Shown: positions 45,750 through 55,242 of the stretch, piece by piece
How positions within the stretch are numbered: the stretch's first letter is position 1
How the letters are laid out: every line of letters starts with the position of its first letter
Notes under the pieces: generated by a model
What the model was told of the DNA's origin: nothing
Databases searched by the model: none
Seen by the model: only the letters and a program-made list of their open reading frames with translations
NCBI RefSeq assembly: GCF_001045555.1
Contig: NZ_LFBU01000001.1
Location: 620,001-684,000 of the forward strand
DNA: 64,000 nt
Source: Marinobacter subterrani
GTDB lineage: Bacteria; Pseudomonadota; Gammaproteobacteria; Pseudomonadales; Oleiphilaceae
Direction of reading: 5' to 3'
Made by a program: the position numbers and the translations under genes

Positions 45750-45836
45750 TGGTGCCCGGAGCCGGAATCGAACCGGCACAGCCTTGCGGCCGAGAGATTT
45801 TAAGTCTCTTGTGTCTACCAATTTCACCATCCGGGC
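45750..45836 (-). tRNA. tRNA-Leu (UAA)
   Basis: Reading the minus strand: acceptor GCCCGGA pairs with TCCGGGC, discriminator A, and an encoded CCA. The anticodon loop CTTAAAA sits in stem AGAGA/TCTCT, giving anticodon TAA (UAA). The long variable arm (CGGCCGCAAGGCTG) marks a type II tRNA (Leu), and GGTTCGATTCC is the T-arm. 87 nt including CCA. Confidence 0.97.
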
Positions 45837-45930
45837 ATTCGGAGGGAGGTTTTGACGGGCAGAATTGTATAAGGCCGCGTAGGGTAACGCAATTCGGATT
45901 CTGCTCTCGCCCACAAGCCACTGGGCTGAC

Positions 45931-46566
45931 TCAGGAAGGCTTGATCGCCCTGCCCTTGAAGATGTACCCGGCAATTTTCGGAGCTTTGGGGATATAGAGG
46001 TTTTCCAGCTCCTGGATCTCGAAGCCGGCGTTGCGGATAAGATCCGTTATGTTGCGGTTCAGATGGCAGCCGCCAGCGACTTTTTTCCAGCCCGGGGTGA
46101 TACGATTTTGCCATTTTCGGATGCTGTCGTGCGGGGATTCGCCGTGTTCGATGAACAGGAGGTCGCCGCCGGGTTTCAGTACCCGCTTCATTTGCTCCAG
46201 GGCGGTGTGCCAGTCCGGGATGGTGCACAGGGTGAACGTGAGCAGCACCGTGTCGACGGATTCGTTTTCAAGAGGAATTTTCTCGCCCGGCAGGTCCAGC
46301 CATTCAACCTTGACAGGTGACCGGGCGAGATTGGGCTGAGCTTTACGGCGCATGCCCTCGGAGGGCTCCAGGCCGTAGACCAGCTCAACATTATCGGCGT
46401 TATAGAACGGCAGGTTGATGGCGGAACCCATGCCAACTTCCAGCACCCTGCCTCTTGCCCGGGGCACTACCTGGCTGCGCAATTTCATAACCTGGCCCAT
46501 GGAGCAGGCACGGTCTATGATATGGGGGAGTATCCGGTTCTCGTAAAAACTCATTGGCTTCACCAT
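45931..46566 (-). CDS. Class I SAM-dependent methyltransferase
   Basis: A 211-residue methyltransferase with motif I VLEVGMGSAINLPFY, acidic residue in YGLEPSEGM, and VLLTFTLCTIPDW followed by VLKPGGDLLFIEH (motif III). It resembles the UbiE-like or thiol/phospholipid methyltransferase group. Several upstream in-frame Met starts exist up to 46683; this one has CAGGAA upstream and gives a typical length. Acceptor unknown. Confidence 0.8.
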   Translation of the reverse strand: MVKPMSFYENRILPHIIDRACSMGQVMKLRSQVVPRARGRVLEVGMGSAINLPFYNADNVELVYGLEPSEGMRRKAQPNLARSPVKVEWLDLPGEKIPLENESVDTVLLTFTLCTIPDWHTALEQMKRVLKPGGDLLFIEHGESPHDSIRKWQNRITPGWKKVAGGCHLNRNITDLIRNAGFEIQELENLYIPKAPKIAGYIFKGRAIKPS

Positions 46567-46683
46567 ACTTGTTCCTGGCCCCCTTAATTGTTTTAAATCA
46601 AGGGGTGCGACAATCTGCCCTATCGGCTTTGTGGCCATGTTTAGTAGCATGGTAAATATCTGCCGGTAATAACAACACAACAA

Positions 46684-46757
46684 ATTGAGCTAAGGCAGCG
46701 GCTGAACGGGTTCGCTGGGCCCGTTTGTTCTGACGTGTACATTACCGGAGGGTTCCC
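46684..46757. promoter_or_regulatory. Region upstream of cydA
   Basis: Short intergenic stretch holding a small hairpin (AACGGG at 46705-46710 pairing with CCCGTT at 46720-46725) and a strong GGAGGG ribosome site for cydA. No FNR/ArcA-like site is obvious by eye. Confidence 0.35.
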
Positions 46758-48191
46758 ATGGAACTAGATCCTCTCATCCTGTCGCGAATCCAGTTCGCGT
46801 TCGTGGTGTCATTTCACGCCATATTCCCGGTGTTTACCATCGGCCTTGCTTCCTACATCGCGGTCCTCGAAGGCCTGGCCTTCAAAACCGAAAACCCGGT
46901 CTGGGTGAAGCTCTCTGCTTTCTGGACCAAGGTTTTTGCCGTGGTCTTCGGGATGGGCGTGGTTTCCGGGATTGTGATGTCGTTCCAGTTCGGCACCAAC
47001 TGGAGCAACTTCGCCCAGGCGTCCGCCAATTTCCTGGGGCCGATGCTGAGTTATGAGGTGGTCACCGCCTTTTTCCTTGAGGCTGCCTTCCTGGGCGTGC
47101 TGTTGTTCGGGCGCGACAAGGTGCCCGCAGGCGTTCACCTGTTCGCGGCAATCATGGTGGCAACCGGCACGTTTATCTCTTCATTCTGGATTCTGGCCGC
47201 CAACAGCTGGATGCATACCCCGGCCGGCATTGAGTTTATAGACGGCGTGTTCCATGTAACCTCATGGAGCGAGGCAATCTTCAACCCGTCGTTCCCCTAT
47301 CGCTTTACCCACATGGTGCTGGCGTCCTTTCTCACCGGCAGCTTTGTGGTCGCAGGTGTAAGCGCCTGGTACCTTCTGAAAGGCCGGGAAGTTGAAGCCA
47401 ACCGGAAGGCGTTGTCCATGTGCCTTTGGCTGCTGCTGTTTCTGGCACCGACCCAGGCAGTGGTTGGTGACTTCCATGGCCTGAACACCCTGGAGCACCA
47501 GCCCATGAAAGTGGCTGCCATGGAAGGTAACTGGGAGACATCCCGCAACGTACCGCTGCTGCTGTTCGCCATTCCCGATCAGGAGAGCCAGACCAACCTC
47601 TTCGAGATCGGCATTCCAAGCCTTGCCAGCATGATTCTCACCCATGAATGGGACGGAAAGGTGCCGGGCCTGAAGGAAATACCGGTTGCACAGCAGCCCC
47701 CGGTTGGCATTGTGTTCTGGTCGTTCCGGGTGATGGTGGGCCTCGGGCTGTTGATGATCGCCTTCGCCGTAACTGGCCTTATCCTGCGGGCCGGCGGTCG
47801 TTACTGGCGCACCCGGTGGTTCCTGCAGGGCATGCGGTTCATGAGTATTGCACCCTTCCTTGCAGTCCTGGCCGGCTGGTTCGTTACGGAGATCGGCCGG
47901 GCACCCTGGCTGGTGTACGGCATGATGACCCAGGCCGAAGCGGTGACACCCTCGCTGACGGGGGGCATGGCACTGTTCACCCTGATCGGTTATATCGTGG
48001 TGTACGCCCTGGTGTTCTCTGCCGGTGTGTATTACCTGATGCGGGTGCTATATGTCGGCATGGAGGACGAGCACGACGACGATGAGCACGAGGCGGAAAG
48101 ACCCAAGCGTCCCTTCTCTGCCGCCCATGTGCCTTTTGAGATTGACGAAGACGAGCATCACGGCAAACCGGCCAGCCAGGGAGGTCACTGA
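46758..48191 (+). CDS. cydA: Cytochrome bd-type ubiquinol oxidase subunit I (cyanide-insensitive type)
   Basis: A 477-residue integral membrane quinol oxidase subunit carrying the hemes. The N-terminal FHAIFPVFTIG contains a heme-ligand His, and GWFVTEIGRAPW (about 373) is the conserved core. It is shorter than E. coli CydA because the Q-loop is short, which matches CioA-type oxidases. The C-terminal tail is His/Glu-rich. ATG with GGAGGG; overlaps nothing and is followed by cydB after 2 bp. Confidence 0.94.
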   Translation: MELDPLILSRIQFAFVVSFHAIFPVFTIGLASYIAVLEGLAFKTENPVWVKLSAFWTKVFAVVFGMGVVSGIVMSFQFGTNWSNFAQASANFLGPMLSYEVVTAFFLEAAFLGVLLFGRDKVPAGVHLFAAIMVATGTFISSFWILAANSWMHTPAGIEFIDGVFHVTSWSEAIFNPSFPYRFTHMVLASFLTGSFVVAGVSAWYLLKGREVEANRKALSMCLWLLLFLAPTQAVVGDFHGLNTLEHQPMKVAAMEGNWETSRNVPLLLFAIPDQESQTNLFEIGIPSLASMILTHEWDGKVPGLKEIPVAQQPPVGIVFWSFRVMVGLGLLMIAFAVTGLILRAGGRYWRTRWFLQGMRFMSIAPFLAVLAGWFVTEIGRAPWLVYGMMTQAEAVTPSLTGGMALFTLIGYIVVYALVFSAGVYYLMRVLYVGMEDEHDDDEHEAERPKRPFSAAHVPFEIDEDEHHGKPASQGGH

Positions 48192-48193
48192 TT

Positions 48194-49195
48194 ATGGAAC
48201 TGTTTGATCTGCCCCTTATCTGGGCATTCATTATCGGCTTCGGCATCATCATGTATGTGCTGATGGATGGATTTGATCTGGGCGTTGGCATTCTCTTTCC
48301 GTTCGCGCCCAACGAGGAAAGCCGGGATACCATGATGAACTCCGTGGCCCCGGTCTGGGATGGCAACGAGACCTGGCTGGTGCTGGGGGGTGCCGGGCTT
48401 CTGGCCGCATTCCCGCTGGTGTACTCCATCCTGCTGCCAGCGCTTTATATCGGCGTATTCCTGTTGCTGGCCGGCCTGATCTTCCGGGGCGTGGCATTCG
48501 AGTTCCGGTTCAAGGCCCGGACCTCCCGCTACCTCTGGAACTGGGCGTTCGCCGGGGGCTCGACTGTGGCCTCCTTTGCCCAGGGTGCCGTGGTTGGCGC
48601 CTACATCCAGGGTTTTGAGACCGCCAACGGGGTATATGTCGGGGGCGCTCTGGACTGGCTGACGCCGTTCACGGTACTCACGGGCCTGGGCATGCTTTGC
48701 GGCTATGCGCTGCTTGGTTCCACCTGGTTGATCCTGAAAACCGAAGGCCGGTTGCAGGACTGGGCTTACCGAATCAGCCTGCCGCTGCTGGCCGCAGTGC
48801 TGGTGGTATTCGGCATTATCAGCGTGTGGACCCCGTTTGTAGACGACATGGTGCGGCAGCGCTGGTTCTCCAACCTCTCGGTGATCTGGGTCCTGCCGGT
48901 GCTGACCTTGCTCTGCGCCCTCCAGATCTACCGTTCGGTTCGCGACCGAAAGGAAGGCATGCCATTCGTATCCACCATGGGGTTGTTCATTACCACCTAT
49001 CTCGGCCTGGTGGTCAGCCGCTGGCCCTACGTGGTTCCGCCGGAATACACGCTCTGGGAAGCCGCCTCCGCCTATGAGTCGCAGTTGTTCCTGCTGTTGG
49101 GGCTGCTGTTCGTGATTCCCATCGTGCTGGTCTACACCGCCTGGACCTACTGGGTGTTCCGTGGCAAGGTTCGTGCCGGCGAGGGCTACCACTAA
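48194..49195 (+). CDS. cydB: Cytochrome bd-type ubiquinol oxidase subunit II
   Basis: A 333-residue multi-TM partner of CydA. The N-terminus IWAFIIGFGIIMYVLMDGFDLGVGILFPF and the segment NGNETWLVLGG-like (WDGNETWLVLGGAGLLAAFPLVYS) are characteristic. Its C-terminus (FRGKVRAGEGYH) runs directly into cydD. No cydX-like small gene separates the two. Confidence 0.94.
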   Translation: MELFDLPLIWAFIIGFGIIMYVLMDGFDLGVGILFPFAPNEESRDTMMNSVAPVWDGNETWLVLGGAGLLAAFPLVYSILLPALYIGVFLLLAGLIFRGVAFEFRFKARTSRYLWNWAFAGGSTVASFAQGAVVGAYIQGFETANGVYVGGALDWLTPFTVLTGLGMLCGYALLGSTWLILKTEGRLQDWAYRISLPLLAAVLVVFGIISVWTPFVDDMVRQRWFSNLSVIWVLPVLTLLCALQIYRSVRDRKEGMPFVSTMGLFITTYLGLVVSRWPYVVPPEYTLWEAASAYESQLFLLLGLLFVIPIVLVYTAWTYWVFRGKVRAGEGYH

Positions 49196-49196
49196 A

Positions 49197-50909
49197 GTGG
49201 CTGAGCCCCCGGCAGAGGGTGGCGGAGATTCACGCTCCGCCACCCGTCAGAAGGCTGTCAGGCAGTGGCTTTCGGAACTGGCCCGTGGTAACCGCCTCTG
49301 GATTCAGGGCACGGTGGCCGCCGGCATCGTTGCCGGAATTGCCACCATTATCCAGATGGTTTTTCTCGCCCGGATCATCCATCTGGGAATCATTGACGAG
49401 GTTCCCATTGCGGAGCTGACGTCCCTGTTTCTCGGACTGATCCTGGCTATCGTTTTCCGTGCTATTGGCCAGGGTTTCCAGACCCGGCTTGCGGCCCGTT
49501 GCAGTGAACAGGTTCGCCGGCATGCCCGGCGCCAACTCAATAAACACTGGCGGGCCACCGGGCCCGTGGCGTTGGGCCAGTCCTCAGCCGGCACCCTCGC
49601 CCGGGAATGGATTGACCACGTGGAAGCGCTGCACGGTTACTTCGCCCGTTTCCTGCCGCAAATGGCCCTGTCGGTGATCGTGCCGCTGCTGATACTGGTA
49701 CTGGTCTTCTGGCTGGATTGGTTGGCAGGGATTTTTCTGTTGCTCTCTGCGCCTCTTATTCCGCTGTTCATGGCCCTGGTGGGGATGGGCGCGGAAAAGC
49801 TCAACCAGCAGCACTTTGAAATCATCAGCCGGCTCTCCGGGCAATTCCTCGACAAGGTTCGCGGGCTAACAACCCTGCAGTTGTTCGGCCAGACTGCCGG
49901 GGCCACCGAGCTTATCCGCCTGCGGTCGGACTCTTACCGGCGCATCACCATGAAAACCCTTCGGGTGGCGTTCCTGTCGTCGGCGGTTCTGGAATTTTTT
50001 GCCTCGGTCGCCATTGCGGTGCTGGCCATCTATATCGGGTTCGGCCTGCTGGGTTACATCAGCTACGGCCCCGCCGATCAGTTGACCCTGTTTTCCGGGT
50101 TACTGATCCTGCTGCTGGCGCCAGAGTTCTTTCAGCCCCTGCGGACTCTGTCCCAGCATTACCACGACCGCGCCGCAGCAATGGGGGCCGGTGCGGAGAT
50201 TCTTGCACGCCTGAGTTCACCCGTGCAAAGCCATCGCACTTCCACCTCGGCTCCTGGGGCGATCGGGAGCGACGTGATCGAGCTGAGTTCGGTATCAAAG
50301 GCGTTCCGTTCCGATCAGCAGGTTCTGCGGGATCTTTCGCTGGTCATTGGCAAGGGCGAGGTCATCGCGCTCACCGGCCCTTCCGGGGGTGGAAAATCCA
50401 CCCTGCTGCATCTGCTGGCCGGGTTCCTCGCCCCGGATAACGGAACCATTCAGGTGTTCGGCCAGGTGCCCGGCAGTTTCCGGTTCGGCTGGCTGGGACA
50501 GAAAGGCTTTCTGGTACAGGGCACCTGGGCCGATAATCTTCGCCTGACCACGCCGGATGCTTCGGATATTGCCATTGAAACGGCTCTGCGAAATGTCGGC
50601 CTCGGGCCACTTCTGGACAGCCGGAAAGAAGGCATCCACAGCGCGGTGTCCGAAGAGGGCCAGGGGCTTTCGGGCGGGCAGGCGCGGCGGCTGAGCCTGG
50701 CCCGCACTTTCCTGGCGGATTACGATCTGATTCTGCTGGACGAGCCCACAGCCGGGCTGGATATCGACAGTGAGGTGTTTGTTCTCGAAGCCCTGCACAA
50801 ACTGGCGGTGGCCGGGAAAACCCTGATCTTCTCCACCCATCACCACGCCCTGCTGACCCTGGCGAACCGGGTTCTTCTGGTGTCCGGCGGGGAGGTGCGC
50901 GATGCGTGA
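49197..50909 (+). CDS. cydD: Thiol reductant ABC exporter subunit CydD
   Basis: An ABC half-transporter of about 570 residues with an N-terminal six-TM domain and a C-terminal ATPase (Walker A GPSGGGKST, signature LSGGQARRLSLAR, Walker B LILLDEPTAG, H-loop FSTHHHA). With CydC it exports glutathione/cysteine needed for bd oxidase assembly. The start is uncertain: GTG at 49197 follows GAGGG, but GTG at 49173 or 49161 within cydB is possible. Confidence 0.9.
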   Translation: MAEPPAEGGGDSRSATRQKAVRQWLSELARGNRLWIQGTVAAGIVAGIATIIQMVFLARIIHLGIIDEVPIAELTSLFLGLILAIVFRAIGQGFQTRLAARCSEQVRRHARRQLNKHWRATGPVALGQSSAGTLAREWIDHVEALHGYFARFLPQMALSVIVPLLILVLVFWLDWLAGIFLLLSAPLIPLFMALVGMGAEKLNQQHFEIISRLSGQFLDKVRGLTTLQLFGQTAGATELIRLRSDSYRRITMKTLRVAFLSSAVLEFFASVAIAVLAIYIGFGLLGYISYGPADQLTLFSGLLILLLAPEFFQPLRTLSQHYHDRAAAMGAGAEILARLSSPVQSHRTSTSAPGAIGSDVIELSSVSKAFRSDQQVLRDLSLVIGKGEVIALTGPSGGGKSTLLHLLAGFLAPDNGTIQVFGQVPGSFRFGWLGQKGFLVQGTWADNLRLTTPDASDIAIETALRNVGLGPLLDSRKEGIHSAVSEEGQGLSGGQARRLSLARTFLADYDLILLDEPTAGLDIDSEVFVLEALHKLAVAGKTLIFSTHHHALLTLANRVLLVSGGEVRDA

Positions 50910-52518
50910 ACTGAAACCCTGGCTGGCCCTGGTCTTCAGGCGCCCCGGCAGACTGGCTGTCGGTGGCCTTCTGATTCTGGCAACGCTGCTGGCCGGTATC
51001 GCCCTGCTCGCGGTGTCGGGCTGGTTTATTACCAAAACGGCGCTGGTGGGGCTGCTGCTTGCCGCCAGCGTGGCCGCCACTATCAACCTGTACGTTCCCG
51101 GAGGTGCTATCCGTTTCTTTGCGGTATCCCGGACTCTGTTCCGGTATCTGGAGCGGGTTTACAACCACGACACGGTGCTGCGTTTACTCACTGACATCCG
51201 CGTGGCGCTGTTCCAGAGGCTGGCCCTGGCAAGCCGAAGCCGCCGGAGCGAGCTGACGGGAGCCCAGTGGCTTTCAAGACTGACCAACGATGTCGATGCG
51301 CTGGACACCCTCTACCTTCGACTGATTGCGCCCACAGCCCTTGCCGCCCTGGTTACCGTGCTGGTCGTGGTGCTGGCCGCCATACTGTTTGATGGGCCGA
51401 CCGCTCTGTTGACCGGCCTGGTTCTTCTGTTGGCGCTGGTTATTGCCACGCTCGGCACCTATCTGAGAACCCGCCAACTGGCTGCCCGGCAGAGCGATCG
51501 CCAGGAAGCCTTACGAACGGCTGTCATCGAACACATTGAAGGCTTTTCGGAACTGACCGCCGCGGGCCGGACCGGTAAACACGCCGCCTGGTTAATGCGC
51601 CAGGCCCATCAGGTGACCTCGGAACAGGCCCGGACGGATACCCGCACAGGCTGGCACCTTGCCGGATCCAATCTGCTGGTTAATCTGGCAGCGGTGTTCA
51701 CGCTCTGGGCGGGGTTTGATCTGTTCCAGGCAGGCGCTGTGTCCGGGCCGGTGCTGGTGCTACTGCCTATTGCCCTGCTCGGGCTTGCGGAGGCCTATGC
51801 GATGCTGCCGGATGCCTTCGGCAAACTGGGCGCTACCGCTGCTTCGGCGGCGCGCCTGAACCGGGACTGCCGGGCCGATGAACCGGCCGCTGTTGCAGGC
51901 GCTCTGGACCTGCCTGCCGATACCGCCCTCCTGGCGGAGAATCTCACGGTAAAACATCCCGGTTATGCACCATTATTCACGCACTTCGAACTTACCGTTC
52001 AGGCCGGCGAACGAGTCGGTATCCTTGGCCATTCTGGCAGCGGCAAGTCATCCCTGGCGGATACCTTTGCCGGGCTGCTCTTGCCCACGCAAGGCCATCT
52101 GAGATGCCAGGACCAGGTGTACCTGACCCAGAAAACCGTACTGTTCGAGGATACCCTGCGGGCAAATCTGTTACTCGGCTCCCCGAATGCCAGTGATACC
52201 GACCTGTGGCGGGTGCTTGAGATGGTTGAGCTGGCAGAGCGTTTCGCCCCGGAACCGGATCAGCTTGATACCTGGCTGGGAAGCGCAGGCAGCCGGCTTT
52301 CTGGTGGCGAGGCCCGGCGGGTGGTGCTGGCGAGGGTGCTGTTGAACCCTGCGCCGCTGGTGATTCTGGACGAGCCGTTTACCGGCCTGGATGCCGAAAC
52401 CCGGGCCCGGATTTCAAAACGGATGGATCAACTTCTGGCAGGGAAAGCGGTGATCAGCCTGGCCCACGGGGCCGATGCCCTTCCGGGCACCGACCGCGTG
52501 ATTCACCTGAGCCACTAG
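50902..52518 (+). CDS. cydC: Thiol reductant ABC exporter subunit CydC
   Basis: A 538-residue half-transporter overlapping cydD by 8 bp. It has a TM domain, Walker A GHSGSGKSS, a Q-loop VYLTQKTVLFEDTLRANLL, signature LSGGEARR, and Walker B LVILDEPFTGLD. It pairs with CydD to form the heterodimeric exporter that supports CydAB heme assembly, completing a cydABDC operon. Confidence 0.92.
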   Translation: MRELKPWLALVFRRPGRLAVGGLLILATLLAGIALLAVSGWFITKTALVGLLLAASVAATINLYVPGGAIRFFAVSRTLFRYLERVYNHDTVLRLLTDIRVALFQRLALASRSRRSELTGAQWLSRLTNDVDALDTLYLRLIAPTALAALVTVLVVVLAAILFDGPTALLTGLVLLLALVIATLGTYLRTRQLAARQSDRQEALRTAVIEHIEGFSELTAAGRTGKHAAWLMRQAHQVTSEQARTDTRTGWHLAGSNLLVNLAAVFTLWAGFDLFQAGAVSGPVLVLLPIALLGLAEAYAMLPDAFGKLGATAASAARLNRDCRADEPAAVAGALDLPADTALLAENLTVKHPGYAPLFTHFELTVQAGERVGILGHSGSGKSSLADTFAGLLLPTQGHLRCQDQVYLTQKTVLFEDTLRANLLLGSPNASDTDLWRVLEMVELAERFAPEPDQLDTWLGSAGSRLSGGEARRVVLARVLLNPAPLVILDEPFTGLDAETRARISKRMDQLLAGKAVISLAHGADALPGTDRVIHLSH

Positions 52519-53756
52519 CGGGTTTCAACCACCTCAAAGGACAGACCGGCCTTGCCAGTCAAGCGCTCCATCAGCTTGCCATCGAGCAGCGACGCCGGTG
52601 TCCAGAAGCCTCCGGGCTGGTCCGCCGGAACATCAAGGGCCAGACACATGCCCGCCTCGCCCAACATCTTGCCGGTGGAACCGTACCCCGGATCCCGGTC
52701 ACCGGTCACCTTGGTGATGATGGTCTTGCCATCTTCCGTGCGGCCGACAAACCGCAGGTCGTAGAACCCGGATTTCTGGGCGTCGGGGCCGGGGCCTTCG
52801 CCCGGTTGAGGCACGAACTTTTCCACCAGCCAGCGGGTCGGCTTGATCGCGGAGGCAGTAAAGAACGCTGCCAGGCCGCCTGTGATCGCGTAAGCCGCGA
52901 GGCGGCCCTTGGTGCCGCGCCCCGTCATCATCGCTTCGTCGTAGGTAAACTCCTTGCCGTACCGGGCATTTTGCAGGGCATTAGACCGATGAACCACCCG
53001 GGTGTTGATCGCCCCCATGACAAACGGTGCCAGCCAGGTCTTGAAGGTTTTGTCATACTCTGCACCCTTGAGGCTTGGCTGACGGGTGTTGGAGCGGTGC
53101 TCCGGCGGGCAGATGGAGAAGGGGTTTGCCAGCTCCTTGCGAAGCTTCGGGTCCGCCGCTGCTTCCTTCGCCACGTTCATCATTGAGGCAACCGTACCGC
53201 CGGAAAACTCCCCTTTGGCAACTTTCACCCGCATCCGAACATCCCGGCATGGCGCGCCGAAGATCTTTTCGGCCTCGTTCTGCAGGAACCAGACGCCCAT
53301 ATCCGACGGGATGGAATCAAAACCGCAACAATGCACAATGCGGGCGCCGGATGACCGGGCGTCATCTTCGTAGCGTTCCACCATTTTCCGGATCCACTGC
53401 ACTTCGCCAGTGAGGTCACAGTAGTCTGTTCCGGTTCGCACACAGGCTGCCACCAACGGCTCGCCGTATAGCGCGTAGGGGCCGACGGTGGAAATAATCA
53501 CACGGGTCTGTTCGCACATGGCCTGAAGGGCCTTCGCATCCGCGGCATCCGCCAGAATCAGTGGCAGATCTTTCGCGGTATCGCCCAGGCTGGACTTCAG
53601 AGTGTTCAGTTTGCTCTCCGAGCGCCCGGCAATCGCCCATTTCACCGACTGCCCCACCCCGTAGGTGTCGAACAGGTAACGGGTGAGAATCTGGCCGACA
53701 AAGCTGGTGGCACCAAACACCACAAGATCGAAGGTTGTTTCTGTTGCTTTGCTCAT
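52515..53756 (-). CDS. Saccharopine dehydrogenase-like / trans-acting enoyl reductase family protein
   Basis: A 413-residue protein with an N-terminal Rossmann fold (LVVFGATSFVGQIL) and the block VISTVGPYALYGEPLVAACVRTGTDYCDLTGE, as in the saccharopine dehydrogenase NADP-binding family and trans-acting enoyl reductases. Substrate unknown; membrane-lipid metabolism is possible. Start ATG with AAGGAAG. Convergent with cydC, ends overlapping by 4 bp. Confidence 0.8.
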   Translation of the reverse strand: MSKATETTFDLVVFGATSFVGQILTRYLFDTYGVGQSVKWAIAGRSESKLNTLKSSLGDTAKDLPLILADAADAKALQAMCEQTRVIISTVGPYALYGEPLVAACVRTGTDYCDLTGEVQWIRKMVERYEDDARSSGARIVHCCGFDSIPSDMGVWFLQNEAEKIFGAPCRDVRMRVKVAKGEFSGGTVASMMNVAKEAAADPKLRKELANPFSICPPEHRSNTRQPSLKGAEYDKTFKTWLAPFVMGAINTRVVHRSNALQNARYGKEFTYDEAMMTGRGTKGRLAAYAITGGLAAFFTASAIKPTRWLVEKFVPQPGEGPGPDAQKSGFYDLRFVGRTEDGKTIITKVTGDRDPGYGSTGKMLGEAGMCLALDVPADQPGGFWTPASLLDGKLMERLTGKAGLSFEVVETR

Positions 53757-53792
53757 TGCTCTTCCTTAAACAGAGAAAATAGGGAATTCCTG

Positions 53793-54206
53793 TCAGTGAG
53801 TCGTTATCGCCCGGGCGCCCAGCAGGCGCATGAAAACCGCCACACCAAGGCCCCAGAAACCATTCAGAATCAGCCCGCCAACCCAGGTCTGGGCGGATGC
53901 ATCAAGTCCCTTAAGGGGGAAGACCACCAGCATGGCGACGATGGTCGGGCCCACAGCCCCCACAATGACATCACCAAGCCAGAACTTCATCCCGGCCAGA
54001 CGTCCGAGAATCAGCCACAGCACCATGCCCCACAAGCCACCGAAAAAGGCCAGGGAAACCACGGCCGGAACACCCAGTGGCGGCACCGGCGAAAGATTGA
54101 ACGGCGCCATGGGCACCACGCCCCCGAGCCAGAAGAGCGCGAACAGCCCCTGATGAAAAACCAGAGTTGCAAGAAACCCGCTTGCGAAGGCTTTGAACCA
54201 GATCAT
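53793..54206 (-). CDS. Small integral membrane protein
   Basis: A 137-residue protein with four hydrophobic helices, Pro/Gly-rich loops and no recognised motif beyond a general similarity to short conserved proteobacterial membrane proteins. The ATG has AGAGGA. About 36 bp downstream of the saccharopine-dehydrogenase-like gene, so likely the same unit. Confidence 0.6.
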   Translation of the reverse strand: MIWFKAFASGFLATLVFHQGLFALFWLGGVVPMAPFNLSPVPPLGVPAVVSLAFFGGLWGMVLWLILGRLAGMKFWLGDVIVGAVGPTIVAMLVVFPLKGLDASAQTWVGGLILNGFWGLGVAVFMRLLGARAITTH

Positions 54207-54413
54207 GAATAATCCTCTTCTGACATGAGAAACCGGTTTTAACTCATTGATTCTTAGTCGTACAGTCCGCAAACACAACCAATACTAGCAGGTTTGCGGG
54301 CCCGTTCTACTTTCCCGAAAACGCTGGCAAATCTGTCGTCACGGCCAATCGTTTGTCACACTTTATCGGGCACACTGCACGATGTTGCGCGGAACGAATC
54401 CCGGAGGTTCGAA

Positions 54414-54743
54414 TTGATCACCTTTCTCACGGTACTGAGCGTTTTGCTTGTCCTGTTCAGCGGTTTTGTTTCCTGGCAGGTTCTGGAACAGCGTAAAGTG
54501 ATCGCACAAATGATGGAGAACGACGATATCGGCGATTCCCGGCAGGATCCCGAGCTGGTTATTACGCTGCGGGTGCTGGATCCGATTGCCCTGGCAAAAC
54601 GCGAATCCCGCTCTGCCCGTGTGCTGGCGGACAAGCTCCCGGTGATGGTTCGCAAAATGGTTTACCAGGAAGTGATGAAGGAGCTCGAACAGGAACTCAC
54701 CGAGCGCGAGATTGATGTGGAAATGCAGATTGAGTACCGATAG
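54414..54743 (+). CDS. Small membrane-anchored protein
   Basis: A 109-residue protein with one N-terminal TM helix (ITFLTVLSVLLVLFSGFVSW) and a cytoplasmic/periplasmic charged part with a long helix (KELEQELTEREIDVEM). A TTG start follows a strong GGAGG; the ATG-less extension to 54294 is not used. Followed after 12 bp by a second membrane-anchored coiled-coil gene, so the two likely form one unit. Confidence 0.55.
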   Translation: MITFLTVLSVLLVLFSGFVSWQVLEQRKVIAQMMENDDIGDSRQDPELVITLRVLDPIALAKRESRSARVLADKLPVMVRKMVYQEVMKELEQELTEREIDVEMQIEYR

Positions 54744-54755
54744 GAGCGCATTGCC

Positions 54756-55232
54756 GTGATCACCCTGTTTTTCGTGTCAGGCCTCCTTTTGCTGGCCTTC
54801 TGCACACTCGGTTACAGTTATTGGCAGTTGTTGCTCTGCCGGCGGGAAACCCGAATCCTCAATTCGCACCGCATTGTCGCCAGCAGTGCTATTCAGAAAA
54901 GCAGAATGGACCTGCTTGAAGTCCGGAATCGCGCCAGACTGCTTGAGGATTCCGTCTCAAACGGTGCCAGCGCGGTTGAGAAACTGCACAAGGCGATCTC
55001 CAACACCACCTTCGGCCTGATCGATCTGTTCTCGAAGGACGACGAGTTCCGGCGATCCGCACGCAAGGCACGGGAAACCCATGATGAGGCCAGCCAGCAG
55101 ATTTATCGAACGGTGCGCACCACCAACAAGGCGCTGCATATCCTCGCGGACACCCTGATTATCGGCAAAGCGGAGAAGCGCCTCGCTTCCCGAAAACGAG
55201 GCGCCAGGCCAGGCAGCAACGATCGTCAGTGA
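54756..55232 (+). CDS. Membrane-anchored coiled-coil protein
   Basis: A 158-residue protein: an N-terminal TM helix (LFFVSGLLLLAFCTLGYSYW), then a charged coiled-coil segment (about 45-140) and a basic tail. No known domain. GTG start with GGAG upstream. Its partner upstream is also membrane-anchored and coiled, which suggests they interact. Confidence 0.55.
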   Translation: MITLFFVSGLLLLAFCTLGYSYWQLLLCRRETRILNSHRIVASSAIQKSRMDLLEVRNRARLLEDSVSNGASAVEKLHKAISNTTFGLIDLFSKDDEFRRSARKARETHDEASQQIYRTVRTTNKALHILADTLIIGKAEKRLASRKRGARPGSNDRQ

Positions 55233-55242
55233 GCTTATGCTG

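Noticed and set aside
46705..46725. Hairpin before cydA considered as a terminator or riboswitch
   Set aside because: Stem is only six pairs with a nine-base loop and no T-run, and no riboswitch fold is visible.
48185..49243. A 352-residue minus-strand open frame opposite cydB
   Set aside because: Low-complexity Gln/His-rich composition and full overlap with cydB mark it as a shadow.
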